Assembly (NCBI RefSeq): GCF_027484365.1
Contig: NZ_JAIXTC010000001.1
Span: forward strand, 1-46,158
Source of the DNA: Brevundimonas sp.
Lineage (GTDB): Bacteria > Pseudomonadota > Alphaproteobacteria > Caulobacterales > Caulobacteraceae
Direction of reading: 5' to 3'
DNA: 46,158 nt
In this document: positions 16,269 through 24,789 of the stretch, piece after piece
Layout of the letters: each line of letters opens with the position of its first letter
Position numbering within the stretch: the stretch's first letter is position 1
Program-made: the position numbers and the translations under genes
The notes under the pieces: model-generated
Told to the model about the DNA's origin: nothing
Seen by the model: only the letters and a program-made list of their open reading frames with translations
Database searches by the model: none

Positions 16269-18553
16269 TGATCCAGTTCAGCCAGGCCCGGACGCCGTCG
16301 AGGCGGAACCCTCTCGCCGCCGTCACCGTCTGCTTGACGCCGCTTCTGATGCTCGGTGGCTGCGCGGCCTTTCCCACCTTCTCCACGACCGCAGACCGTC
16401 CTGCGACCGCGGTGATCGGTGATACGGCCCAGCCGGTCGGTCTGGATCCGTCGTCGAGCGAGGTCAGACAGCCGCAGTCCCTCCAGATCCCGCAGGACGG
16501 TGCCCGGGCGGCGCCGCCCCAGGTTGCGGCGACGGAAGCCCAGATCGCGGCGCTCGTCCCGGACGAAATGGTCGACGCGACCCTCGTTCCGCAACCGATT
16601 CCGCAATTCATCGCCTCCGTCTTCGGCAACCTGATCGGCGTTCCCTACAGCCTGTCGGCCGAGGCCGCCGGACGCAGTGAAGTCATGGCCGGTGGGACGG
16701 GCGGGACGATCAGCAAGCGCGAGCTGTTCAGACTGACCCAGCGGGCGCTCCAGGAATATGGCCTGGAAGTCCAGATCGACGGGCAGTTCGTCAGGATCGG
16801 GGGCGCCCAGGCCGGGGCGGCAGGGTCCGAGATCGTCCGTGGGCGGATCGCTCCCACCGGCGGCGGCCGGGTCGTCCAGTTCTTCCCCGTACAGACGATC
16901 GAGGTCTCGGCCCTTGAAGGACTGATCCGCGACCTGTTCCCGACCGACAGCCGGGCGCGCGTCACCCTGGATCAGCTTTCGAACAGCCTGATCATTTCGG
17001 GCTCCTCGCGCGATGTCGCCGAAGTCGTCCGGCTGGTGCGCGAGATCGACAAGCCGCGGTTCGCGGGAGCCGAGGTTCTCCGGATCGAGCCTGCGTTCCT
17101 GTCCGCCGACAACCTGACGACCGCGCTCGAGCAGGCCTTGAACGCGGAGGGCTATGTCGTCTCGCGTCAGGCCGTGGCCCGCCGGTCGATCACGATGCTG
17201 ACCTTCGCGACGGCGAACCAGATTCTGGTCTTCGCCGAGAACGAGGAGTTGCTCGACCGCGTCCGCTTCTGGGTGGCCGCTCTCGACCAGCCGACCACCC
17301 TGGGCGAGCGGGCCAGCACCTTCGTTTATCAGGTACGGAACACCGACGCGGGATCCCTGGGGCAGCTCGCCTCCGGCCAGGCGCCCAGTGTGACGGTCGC
17401 CCAGGCCCCGGTCGGCGTGCCGGGCACCGCCCCGCTGAACGACAACGCCGTGACCCGTCAAGGAACGCCGGGTCAGTCCGGCCAATTCCTCGGCGGACGG
17501 CTCCTGACCGATCCGATCGGAAACCGTATTCTGTTCACCGGCACGGCGAGCGATTACGCCCAGTTGCGGAACCTGTTGCAGACCCTCGACCAGCCGGCTC
17601 CGCAGGTGGTCATCGAGGTGATCATCGCCGAGGTGACCCTGACGGACAAGAGCGCCCTCGGCGTCAATATGTTCGGGACCGAGACGCGCGGGGACGGCCT
17701 GCTTTCCGGGGGCACCGAGGGGGTGGAAATCGGCGCCGGAGGGCTGCTGGTGACCTTCTCCGGGCCCGAGTTCCGCGCCCGGCTCAACGCCGAGGCCTCC
17801 AACAACCGCATCAATATTCTTCAGCGCCCGCAGATCGTGGCCCGCAGCGGCGGAACCGCACGATTCCAGGTCGGCACCGATGTGCCGATCATCACCTCAC
17901 AGCGCGCGACCGACACCCAATCGGGCAATGGCGGGACGGACATCCTTCAGAGCGTCCAGTACCGTCAGACCGGCGTCATCCTGGAGATCCAGCCGGTGAT
18001 CTTCGGCGATCGTGTAGACCTGACGATCAGCCAGGAAATTTCGTCGGCGGGCGAGCCCCCCAATGCGGCGATCGCGAGCCCGACGATCCTGAACCGCAGC
18101 ATCACGACCCAGATCGCCCTCACGGACGGCTGGACCGGCGTGCTCGGCGGCCTGATCAGCAACAACTATTCGACCAACAACACGGGCGTGCCCTACCTCA
18201 AGGATCTGCCCATCGTCGGTCAGGCCTTCCAGAGCAATTCCCTCACCGGCGACCGGACGGAGTTGCTGGTCATGATCACGCCCCACATCATTCGCAATGA
18301 CGAGGACATGGCGGACCTCGCCGACCAGTACTCGAGCGACATGAATGCCGCCTTCCGCACCGGGCGGGGCTGGTCCTACACCTTGACTCCGTTCTCGGCA
18401 GGCTCGCGGATCAGGGGCATCGGCTTCGACCTGCCGACGCCGGGCCGGGCCTCCGAGGCTCCGCCCCTGTTTGGAACGCGTCCGGCGCGCGGGGCCGCAC
18501 AGACGGCGGATGAACCGGCGTCCGACGACGAGACGCCTCCCGAGGAACGCTAG
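16268..18553 (+). CDS. gspD: T2SS outer-membrane secretin GspD
   Basis: 761 residues. The N-terminal leader ends LLMLGGC, a lipobox, so this is probably a lipoprotein secretin that may not need a GspS pilotin. N-domains occupy about residues 115-430 (LFPTDSRARVTLDQLSNSLI, repeated VxRxVREID-type elements). The secretin core (about 440-690) carries the hallmark NRINILQRPQIVARSGG, RFQVGTDVPIIT, DGWTGVLGGLISNN and GVPYLKDLPIVGQAFQSNS. A Pro/Glu-rich tail follows. It forms the outer-membrane gate. Its stop codon directly abuts the stop of the convergent gspI with no base between. Confidence 0.93.
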   Translation: MIQFSQARTPSRRNPLAAVTVCLTPLLMLGGCAAFPTFSTTADRPATAVIGDTAQPVGLDPSSSEVRQPQSLQIPQDGARAAPPQVAATEAQIAALVPDEMVDATLVPQPIPQFIASVFGNLIGVPYSLSAEAAGRSEVMAGGTGGTISKRELFRLTQRALQEYGLEVQIDGQFVRIGGAQAGAAGSEIVRGRIAPTGGGRVVQFFPVQTIEVSALEGLIRDLFPTDSRARVTLDQLSNSLIISGSSRDVAEVVRLVREIDKPRFAGAEVLRIEPAFLSADNLTTALEQALNAEGYVVSRQAVARRSITMLTFATANQILVFAENEELLDRVRFWVAALDQPTTLGERASTFVYQVRNTDAGSLGQLASGQAPSVTVAQAPVGVPGTAPLNDNAVTRQGTPGQSGQFLGGRLLTDPIGNRILFTGTASDYAQLRNLLQTLDQPAPQVVIEVIIAEVTLTDKSALGVNMFGTETRGDGLLSGGTEGVEIGAGGLLVTFSGPEFRARLNAEASNNRINILQRPQIVARSGGTARFQVGTDVPIITSQRATDTQSGNGGTDILQSVQYRQTGVILEIQPVIFGDRVDLTISQEISSAGEPPNAAIASPTILNRSITTQIALTDGWTGVLGGLISNNYSTNNTGVPYLKDLPIVGQAFQSNSLTGDRTELLVMITPHIIRNDEDMADLADQYSSDMNAAFRTGRGWSYTLTPFSAGSRIRGIGFDLPTPGRASEAPPLFGTRPARGAAQTADEPASDDETPPEER

Positions 18554-18976
18554 TCAGAACGAGTCTGGCAGGGCGACCTGGCGCCATCCCACCCGGTCGA
18601 AGACCAGGGGGGCCGGAGCACGACCGGCGTCTCGTTCGATCGTGACCGTCACAGTGAACAGCTGGACTTCGAACCGGCCATCGCCCTCGGGCAGGCCGGC
18701 ATTGATCCGGGGTTCGGTCAGGGGCTCGGACTCCCAACGGATCGTGTCCCCGTCCGGCAGACGGATGGAGCCTTCGGGCTGGGCCATGGGATTCAGGTCG
18801 CGCGTCAGGGCCAGGGCGTTTTCCTGGGCGGCGACCTCATCGAGCCCCTGGGACGCCCGCTGCTGGGCGCGCACCATCTGGGTCTGGAGCTCGAAGATCG
18901 CAGTCAGGGTCATGGCCGCGATCGACAGGGCGATCAGGGCCTCGATCAGGCTGAAGCCTTCGCGCCGCCGGGTCAC
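18554..18976 (-). CDS. gspI: T2SS minor pseudopilin GspI
   Basis: 140 residues. The short leader MTRRREG^FSLIEALIALSIAAM has Glu at mature position 5. The helix continues into TLTAIFELQTQMVRAQQRAS, and the QENALALTRDLNP region matches GspI (A-x-x-x-A-x-N segment). Size fits the family (about 120-140). The start overlaps the gspF stop by four bases. GspI begins assembly of the pseudopilus tip with GspJ and GspK, which are encoded 6 kb away on the other strand. Confidence 0.82.
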   Translation of the reverse strand: MTRRREGFSLIEALIALSIAAMTLTAIFELQTQMVRAQQRASQGLDEVAAQENALALTRDLNPMAQPEGSIRLPDGDTIRWESEPLTEPRINAGLPEGDGRFEVQLFTVTVTIERDAGRAPAPLVFDRVGWRQVALPDSF

Positions 18977-20187
18977 ACGACGCCTTCGTAGACGCTGGAC
19001 AGGGCCAGGACGAGCGACAGGGCCACAAATCCGACCACCAGGGAGATCACCGCGATGGCCATCGGCTCCAGCAGTGCAGTCATCCGCTTCATCCGGTCGC
19101 GCAGGCGGTCTTCATAGTTCTCGGCCATGAAGCCGAACATGGCGCCGATGGCCCCCGACTTCTGGCCGGCCCGCAGCATGCTCAGGTCCATGGCTTCGAG
19201 CCCCGTATGGGCCGCCAGCGACGCGTCGAGCGTCAGACCCGCCCGCAGGTCGCTGTCGAGCAGGTCCAGCCCCTTGCGGAACGGGCCGATCGGCACCGCG
19301 GCCCGGGCCAGTTCGGCAGCCGACAGGATGGGCACGCCGCTGTTCAGGGCGAAGGCCGTCAGGCGCGCCCAGGAGGCGATCTCGCGGGCCTGGAGCACCG
19401 GCCCGATGACGGGCAGTCCGTGAGCGACGTCATAGGCCCGCACCCGGATGGTCGGGTTGGTCACGATCAGGACGCCCAGACCGACCAGGGCGGCGGTCAC
19501 GATCCCGACCATGCCCAGGTTGGCGTTGGCGAACTCGCCCGCCGACAGAACCCAGCGCGACATGGCCGGGACATTGGTGCGGTCCTCGCCGATCATCGTC
19601 GCGAACCGGGGGACCACCTGGGTGAAGATGAAGCCGATCGCCGAGATTCCCGCGAAGCCGAGGAAGGCCGGATAGGTCATCGCATTGGCGAACTCGCGCC
19701 TCAGCCGGTCCTCATAGGCCATCTGTTCGGCGGCCTGCTTCAGGACCTCGGCCACCTTGCCGGAGGCCTCGCCGACCCGCGCCATGGCGTAGACATAGAA
19801 GGGGAAGCCCGGGACGAACTCGCTCAGGGCGTTGCCGAGGGAATCGCCGCGCCTCAGGGCCGCGATAGCCTCCATGAACTGGGCCCGGCCCTTGCGGGCC
19901 TGCATGCCCTGGGCGACGGTCTCGAGGGTCTCCAGCAGCGACACCCCCGCCTCCAGCATCAGGGCCATCTGGCGCAGCACCAGAACGCGCTCGGCGGGAC
20001 GCAGGGCGCGGTCCTTACCGTCGGCCTTGGGAGCGGCGGCGGGTCCGATCTTGAGGACCGTCAGGCCGTCGGAGGCCAGACGACGAACGGCCGAGGCCTC
20101 GTCGCCGGCGGTCAGGAGTCCCTTGGCGAGGGTCCCGTCCCGGGCCACCGCCTCGTACTGAAAGGACGACGAGGGTCCGGCGCTCAC
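18973..20187 (-). CDS. gspF: T2SS inner-membrane platform protein GspF
   Basis: 404 residues, the normal GspF length. FQYEAVARDGTLAKGLL at the N-terminus is the family start. Two T2SSF repeats follow (about 70-195 and 270-400). Each begins with an LRQMALMLEAGVSLLETL-type motif (second copy RLTAFALNSGVPILSAAELA). Membrane helices lie near 167-190, 218-240 and 374-400. It works with GspE and GspL to drive pseudopilus growth. The start overlaps the gspE stop by four bases. Confidence 0.92.
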   Translation of the reverse strand: MSAGPSSSFQYEAVARDGTLAKGLLTAGDEASAVRRLASDGLTVLKIGPAAAPKADGKDRALRPAERVLVLRQMALMLEAGVSLLETLETVAQGMQARKGRAQFMEAIAALRRGDSLGNALSEFVPGFPFYVYAMARVGEASGKVAEVLKQAAEQMAYEDRLRREFANAMTYPAFLGFAGISAIGFIFTQVVPRFATMIGEDRTNVPAMSRWVLSAGEFANANLGMVGIVTAALVGLGVLIVTNPTIRVRAYDVAHGLPVIGPVLQAREIASWARLTAFALNSGVPILSAAELARAAVPIGPFRKGLDLLDSDLRAGLTLDASLAAHTGLEAMDLSMLRAGQKSGAIGAMFGFMAENYEDRLRDRMKRMTALLEPMAIAVISLVVGFVALSLVLALSSVYEGVV

Positions 20188-21980
20188 TCGGCGCCGCCCA
20201 CGACCCGATAGGTTTCAGAGAGGGCCGTCTCGCCGCGCCGGGCCTTGATCATGCCGTCGTCCGCGAAGCTCAGGAACCCGTCGGCGCGCGCCAGTTCGGT
20301 CAGCCGCAGTTCGTCAGCGCCTTCGCGCAGGGCCGCAATGATGGCGGGCGAGGCCGGCGCGACCTCATAGAGGCCGACACGACCCCGGAAGCCGCTCTGG
20401 CCGCAGCGAGGGCAGCCGACCGGCTCGCGCCAGCTCGCCGGTTCGTCGCCGACGGCCGCCAGGACATGGGCCGGGAGGGCGGCCTCGTGGACCTCGGCCT
20501 CGGCCGGGGTCGAGGGTCGCGCGCAGTCGGAGCAGAGGCGGCGGACCAGGCGCTGGCCGGCGACGCCGCGCAGCACATCGGCCAGCAGATAGTCCTCGAC
20601 GCCGAGGTCCAGCAGACGGGGCACAGCGGCGAGGGCGGAGTTGGTGTGGACGGTGGAGATGACCAGGTGGCCGGTCAGGGCGGCCTGGACCGCGATCCGC
20701 GCCGTCTCGGGGTCGCGGATTTCGCCGATCATGATGACGTCGGGGTCCTGGCGCAGGATCGAGCGGAGGCCGGCGGCGAAGGTCAGGCCGATGTCGGCGC
20801 GGACCCGGACCTGGATCACGCCCGGAAGGTCCAGTTCCACCGGATCCTCGACCGTGATGATCTTGCGTTCGCCGTCGTTCAGATGGGTCAGCAGGCGATA
20901 GATGGTGGTCGTCTTGCCCGATCCGGTCGGGCCGGTGATCAGGAAGACGCCGTTCGGCTGTTCCGCCAGGCCGATCAGGGTCGCTTCCTGGTCGGGGCTG
21001 ACCCCCAGTTCGCTGAGCAGGGGCAGCCGGCTGGTCTTGCCCAGCAGTCGGAGCACGATCGATTCGCCCCATGAACACGGCAGGGTCGAGACCCGAAGAT
21101 CGACTTCCTGACCCGAGACCCGGATCGACTGGCGGCCGTCCTGGGGCAGGCGTCGCTCGCCGATATCCATGCCGCTGAGCAGTTTGATCCGCGAGCAAAC
21201 GGCATCGAAGGTCGACCGTGGCGCGGCGCGGGCGGTGGTCAGGACACCGTCGATCCGCATACGGACAAGGAACCGGTCCTCATAGGGTTCGACGTGAACG
21301 TCCGACGCCCGGCGGCTCAGGGCCTCGGCGAAGACACTGTTCACGAAGTCGATCGTGGGGGCTTCCTGCGCCAGTTCGCGCAGACGGGCGGCGTCCGAGC
21401 TGCCCGACAGGGCGCCGGCGTCGGCCATGGCGGCCTCGGCCCCCACGTCGCCGGTCAGGGCCTCGATCAGGGCGCGCTGGGCGAGGAGGAAGACGACGGG
21501 GTCCGTGACGCCCTGGGCCAGGCGTTCGGCCAGCATGGGGTCGAGGGGCTGGACGGCGGCGCACAGGATCCGCCCTCCGCCTTCGGGCGCGGGGTCGCGC
21601 CAGGCGACGGCCTCGCGGTTGGTCCACCAGCTGAGCGGGGAGCGGAGTTCGTCCAGCAGGGCGGCGATCTGATCGGGGCTCGGACCGTCCTCCGGAGCCA
21701 GGACGCCCAGACCGAGCTGATCGGACAGGACCTCCAGAAGCTGGGCCTCGGACACGGCGCCGAGGCGGACGAGGTTCATCCCCAGCAATCCGCCGTTCTG
21801 GGCCTGGAGGGTCAGGGCGTTGGCCAGATCGCCGGGACGGATCAGGTCGCGCGCCATCAGTTCCTCGCCCAGGCGACGCCGGGCAGGCTTGATGGTGGGG
21901 AAGTGGGGAACGATCAGGGCGGCGGTCAGGGGAGCACTCCGGGAGCGATCCTGTGTAGCGGTTTCAGCGGCGCGCGTCAC
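20184..21980 (-). CDS. gspE: T2SS ATPase GspE
   Basis: 598 residues from the GTG at 21980. GspE_N domain: RRLGEELMARDLIRPGDLAN and LGMNLVRLGAVSEAQLLEVL. Catalytic core: RRASDVHVEPYEDRFLVRMR, Walker A GPTGSGKTTT, Asp box VEDPVELDLPGVIQ, Walker B DPDVIMIGEIRDPETA, His box GHLVISTVHTNSA. A zinc tetracysteine CSDC...GCPRCG is present, as in T2SS/T4P ATPases. An ATG at 22040 is in frame, but it lies five bases from the divergent oxygenase start and adds nothing conserved, so the GTG is preferred. First gene of the gspE-F-I minus-strand unit. Confidence 0.92.
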   Translation of the reverse strand: MTRAAETATQDRSRSAPLTAALIVPHFPTIKPARRRLGEELMARDLIRPGDLANALTLQAQNGGLLGMNLVRLGAVSEAQLLEVLSDQLGLGVLAPEDGPSPDQIAALLDELRSPLSWWTNREAVAWRDPAPEGGGRILCAAVQPLDPMLAERLAQGVTDPVVFLLAQRALIEALTGDVGAEAAMADAGALSGSSDAARLRELAQEAPTIDFVNSVFAEALSRRASDVHVEPYEDRFLVRMRIDGVLTTARAAPRSTFDAVCSRIKLLSGMDIGERRLPQDGRQSIRVSGQEVDLRVSTLPCSWGESIVLRLLGKTSRLPLLSELGVSPDQEATLIGLAEQPNGVFLITGPTGSGKTTTIYRLLTHLNDGERKIITVEDPVELDLPGVIQVRVRADIGLTFAAGLRSILRQDPDVIMIGEIRDPETARIAVQAALTGHLVISTVHTNSALAAVPRLLDLGVEDYLLADVLRGVAGQRLVRRLCSDCARPSTPAEAEVHEAALPAHVLAAVGDEPASWREPVGCPRCGQSGFRGRVGLYEVAPASPAIIAALREGADELRLTELARADGFLSFADDGMIKARRGETALSETYRVVGGAE

Positions 21981-22045
21981 CCGGTGCGCCCCGGGGGACA
22001 AGGGTCGGATTGAGCCGTCATGCGGCCCATGATAGCCCATCCCCC

Positions 22046-22837
22046 ATGCACGGCGACCTCGACTTTCTGAAGCTGGACCAGTCCCGGCTCGACGACCTCG
22101 TCAGCGAAAGGGCCGCCGACTACCGGTCGGCCAGTCCGTTCGAACACACGGTGATCGACGACTTCCTGCCGCCGGCGATGGCGGAAGCTCTTCTGGCCGG
22201 GTTTCCGGACCCGGAGGACCCGGTCTGGCTCGACTGGCGAAAGCGGAGCCTGGAGAATCAGCCCGGAAAGCTGGGGCTGGGAGAGGTCTTCGCCCTCTAC
22301 GACCTGCGGCACCAGTCTTCCCTGCTGCTGACGCCCTTCAACTCCGCGCCGTTCGTGCGGTTTCTGGAGGGGCTCACCGGAATCGAGGGACTGTGCCCGG
22401 ACCCCTATTTCATGGGCGGCGGCATGCACCAGATTCTGCCGGGAGGCCTGCTGCGGGTCCACAGCGACTTCAACTATCACGCCCGGCTCAAACTGTTCCG
22501 GCGCATCAATGTCCTGATCTATCTGAACAAGGACTGGCGGCCCGAGTACAAGGGCGCCCTGGAACTGTGGGACACGGCTTTGACGAGGCCCGAGAAGGAA
22601 ATCCTGCCGGTCTTCAACCGGGCGGTGATCTTCAACACGAAGCGGGACGCCTTCCACGGTCATCCGAGAGCGCTGAAAGCGGCGATGGGGATGACCCGCA
22701 AATCGGTCGCGCTCTACTACTATACGGCCGCGCCGGCAGAAGGGGACGAGACGCCCCGGCTGGGCCAGTACCACAGCGTCGGAGACGAGCGGACCTCCGC
22801 CGACATCGGCGGGCCGGGCTATGTGGCGCCCGAATAG
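22046..22837 (+). CDS. 2-oxoglutarate/Fe(II)-dependent oxygenase (prolyl 4-hydroxylase-like)
   Basis: 263 residues. It has a jelly-roll dioxygenase motif set: LRVHSDFNYHARLKLFRRIN (Fe ligands His139 and Asp141), YLNKDWRPEYKGALELWD, then FNTKRDAFHGHP (third Fe ligand His204) and Arg218 or Lys219 for 2-oxoglutarate. Related proteins sit in O-antigen and surface-glycan loci and in hydroxylase families; the substrate is unknown. No ribosome site is visible before ATG 22046. An in-frame TTG at 22010 is the alternative. Divergent from gspE, and convergent with the 111-residue gene across a GC hairpin. Confidence 0.78.
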   Translation: MHGDLDFLKLDQSRLDDLVSERAADYRSASPFEHTVIDDFLPPAMAEALLAGFPDPEDPVWLDWRKRSLENQPGKLGLGEVFALYDLRHQSSLLLTPFNSAPFVRFLEGLTGIEGLCPDPYFMGGGMHQILPGGLLRVHSDFNYHARLKLFRRINVLIYLNKDWRPEYKGALELWDTALTRPEKEILPVFNRAVIFNTKRDAFHGHPRALKAAMGMTRKSVALYYYTAAPAEGDETPRLGQYHSVGDERTSADIGGPGYVAPE

Positions 22838-22852
22838 TCCCGCCGACAGAAT

Positions 22853-22876
22853 GCGCGCCCGGCCCTGACGGCGCGC
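22853..22876. terminator. GC hairpin between convergent genes
   Basis: GCGCGCC (22853-22859) pairs with GGCGCGC (22870-22876), in the 64-base gap between the oxygenase stop and the stop of the opposing small gene. There is no U-run, so termination in either direction is only plausible. Confidence 0.35.
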
Positions 22877-22901
22877 GCACCGCGTCGGGATCCTTTCGGG
22901 C

Positions 22902-23237
22902 TCAGCCTTTGGGCTTCACGTCCGCGGTGCTGGTGGCGCGATAGGTCATATTCGCCGGCCGCACGGTCGGGAAGGCCTGCGGTCGCAGCTGCGGCAGCAG
23001 CCCCTGGACGACCGAGCTCATATTGCTGGCGTCAGAGCTCATGGTGCGCAGAAATTCGACGGTGTTCATGGCCGGGCCGTCGAAGACGAACCGGGACTGG
23101 ATGAAGTCGACCTGACGGAATTCCGGCGGGGTCCCGCCGTTGTAGTGCAGTTCCGCCCCGAGGAATTTCACATTGGTGAACGTGTTGCCGTCCAGATCGA
23201 CGCGGTTGGTCAGGGTGGTGTTGGCATAGGCCGTCAA
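22902..23237 (-). CDS. Small pentapeptide-like (beta-helix) protein, function unknown
   Basis: 111 residues from a TTG start with GGAG 8 bases upstream; the frame stays open further upstream but crosses the terminator of the previous gene. Residues 8-50 show an alternating pattern (RVDLDGNTFTNVKFLGAEL, FRQVDFIQSRFVFDGPA) like irregular pentapeptide or right-handed beta-helix repeats. Next comes NTVEFLRTM, as in a widespread family of about 90-residue uncharacterised proteobacterial proteins. A flexible C-terminal third (about 75-111) is specific to this copy. No signal peptide. It lies 116 bases downstream of the secreted-protein gene and beyond its terminator, so it is probably transcribed weakly or from its own promoter. 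Confidence 0.6.
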   Translation of the reverse strand: MTAYANTTLTNRVDLDGNTFTNVKFLGAELHYNGGTPPEFRQVDFIQSRFVFDGPAMNTVEFLRTMSSDASNMSSVVQGLLPQLRPQAFPTVRPANMTYRATSTADVKPKG

Positions 23238-23300
23238 GAGAAGGCTCCGGAATGCAGGGAGGGGCGGACGCGCCGCGCCCCGGACAGGTGTCTTGAAACG

Positions 23301-23325
23301 AAAAAGGGAGGGCCGAAGCCCTCCC
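23301..23325 (-). terminator. Intrinsic terminator of the secreted-protein gene
   Basis: Read on the minus strand: GGGAGGGC, a TTCG tetraloop, GCCCTCCC, then TTTTT. An 8-bp perfect stem with an exceptionally stable loop and a U-tract, 27 bases after the stop codon. This is the clearest terminator in the window and implies a strongly expressed, monocistronic upstream gene. Confidence 0.92.
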
Positions 23326-23352
23326 TTCCCCGAGATACCGAAGTATCCGGTC

Positions 23353-24789
23353 TTAGTAGGATTCGTCCGTCTCGAGCAGACGGCCGAGCGAGGTTTCGAC
23401 AACCGTACCGGTCGACGAGCGCAGGCGAGCCTTGGCGGTCAGTTGGTCCGGAGCGGCCTGGATGGTGAAGCGAACGTCGCCGTTGGCAACCGACGTACCG
23501 AAGCAGGTGCGCAGGTCGGCAACGTCGATTTCGATCCGGCCGTTGGCAGGAACATTGGCCAGCTTCGACAGGTCGGTGCTGTCGCAGGTGTCCGACGAGC
23601 CGCTGCTGGGGCTCAGCAGGGTCAGGATGACCGGGCCCGTCACCGAGCCGTGGTTGCTGATGCGAACGGTCGAGCTGTTGTTCGGGTTGTTGATCGCCAG
23701 CCACGGAGCCACGAAGTTCGTGCCGCCGAGGGTGATCGGATCGATCAGGCCCGTCGCCGTTTCGTCGGTGAAGATCGAGGTCAGGTTCAGGGCAGCCGAA
23801 ACGCTGACCGTGGCGCCTTCGATCGTGCCCGAACCGTCGGCGATCGCGATCACGAAGCTGTCAGGATCGGTGAAACCAGCCGAGACAGTCACGTCGCCGC
23901 CGTCGAAGTTGTCGGTGCCGCCGGCGGAGTCGTCGATGCCGAGAGCGAAGTCGGCGTTAACGCCGTCGATCGTGCCGGTCAGGCCGGCGAAGCTGCCGGT
24001 CGGGGTCGTCACGGTGATCGTGACGTCCGTGATGTCGCCCACGGCGACCGGGACCAGCGCCTGGGTGACGTCGCCCAGCTGCCAGAAGTCCTTGTTCACC
24101 GTGGTGTCGATGTCGAGGTCGACGTCGCCCAGGATCAGGTCCTGGGTGAAGGAGCCGCTCGTGATTTGCAGGTTCGAGTAGACCGGCACGGCGTTGACGT
24201 CGGCGACAGCGCCCAGAACGCCGTCGTCGTCGACGGTGACCAGGAAGCCCGAGGCGAAGGTGATGGCGCTGGCAACCGAAGCGGAGCCGCCGTCGATCGG
24301 GGTGCCTGCTTCGGTCGTGAAGACCGTCGACACCGACACGGTGTTCTTGTCGTTGATCTCGACCGGGATTTCCAGTTCGATCGGGTTGGCGTTGTCGCAG
24401 CCGCTCATGTTGGACAGCAGGAACTGGACCGAGGACTGGCCGGCGCCGCCGCCGGAAACCACGGAGCGCGTCGGGTTGCAGTTGCCCGGCGTCTGCAGAA
24501 CCGAGGCAGCCGTCACGGTGGTGCCGAAGGTGTCAGAGCCGAGGCTGACGGTCAGCAGGGCGTTGCCGAGCGGCAGAACCGCCGAGGTCGTCGGCGTCAG
24601 GGCCAGCTCAAGCAGGGTGTCGATGCCGGAGCCCGGAATGGTCAGCTCGTTAGCGATCTTGAGCGGAGCTTCGATGCCGCTGTTGGCGGTGCCGTCAACG
24701 TTCGAGAGCGACAGGACGGCTTGCGCCTGGGCCGAGGTCGCAACAAGCGCGGTGAGCGCGGTCGCGGCGAGAAGGAAGGTCTTAGTCAT
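23353..24789 (-). CDS. Secreted surface/extracellular protein of unknown family
   Basis: 478 residues. Signal peptide MTKTFLLAATALTALVATSA with cleavage near A22-A24 (AQA). The mature part is Thr/Ser/Ala/Gly/Asp-rich, very poor in Lys and Trp, and predicted almost entirely beta. It has four Cys in two close sets (GNC, SGC; DTC, RTC) that could form two disulfides. Segments such as ITDVTITVTTPTGSFAGL and VILTLLSPSSGSSD suggest repeated Ig-like or beta-sandwich domains. The C-terminus (SLGRLLETDESY) has no sorting helix, no RTX repeats and no terminal Phe, so it is not an obvious exosortase, T1SS or beta-barrel protein. Its own promoter and perfect terminator suggest abundance. The T2SS next door is a possible route; this is inference. 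Confidence 0.75.
   Translation of the reverse strand: MTKTFLLAATALTALVATSAQAQAVLSLSNVDGTANSGIEAPLKIANELTIPGSGIDTLLELALTPTTSAVLPLGNALLTVSLGSDTFGTTVTAASVLQTPGNCNPTRSVVSGGGAGQSSVQFLLSNMSGCDNANPIELEIPVEINDKNTVSVSTVFTTEAGTPIDGGSASVASAITFASGFLVTVDDDGVLGAVADVNAVPVYSNLQITSGSFTQDLILGDVDLDIDTTVNKDFWQLGDVTQALVPVAVGDITDVTITVTTPTGSFAGLTGTIDGVNADFALGIDDSAGGTDNFDGGDVTVSAGFTDPDSFVIAIADGSGTIEGATVSVSAALNLTSIFTDETATGLIDPITLGGTNFVAPWLAINNPNNSSTVRISNHGSVTGPVILTLLSPSSGSSDTCDSTDLSKLANVPANGRIEIDVADLRTCFGTSVANGDVRFTIQAAPDQLTAKARLRSSTGTVVETSLGRLLETDESY

Noticed and set aside
23353..23420. Possible exosortase H sorting signal at the C-terminus of the secreted protein
   Set aside because: The last 30 residues (ending LGRLLETDESY) contain no IPTLxxWG motif, no hydrophobic helix and no basic tail.
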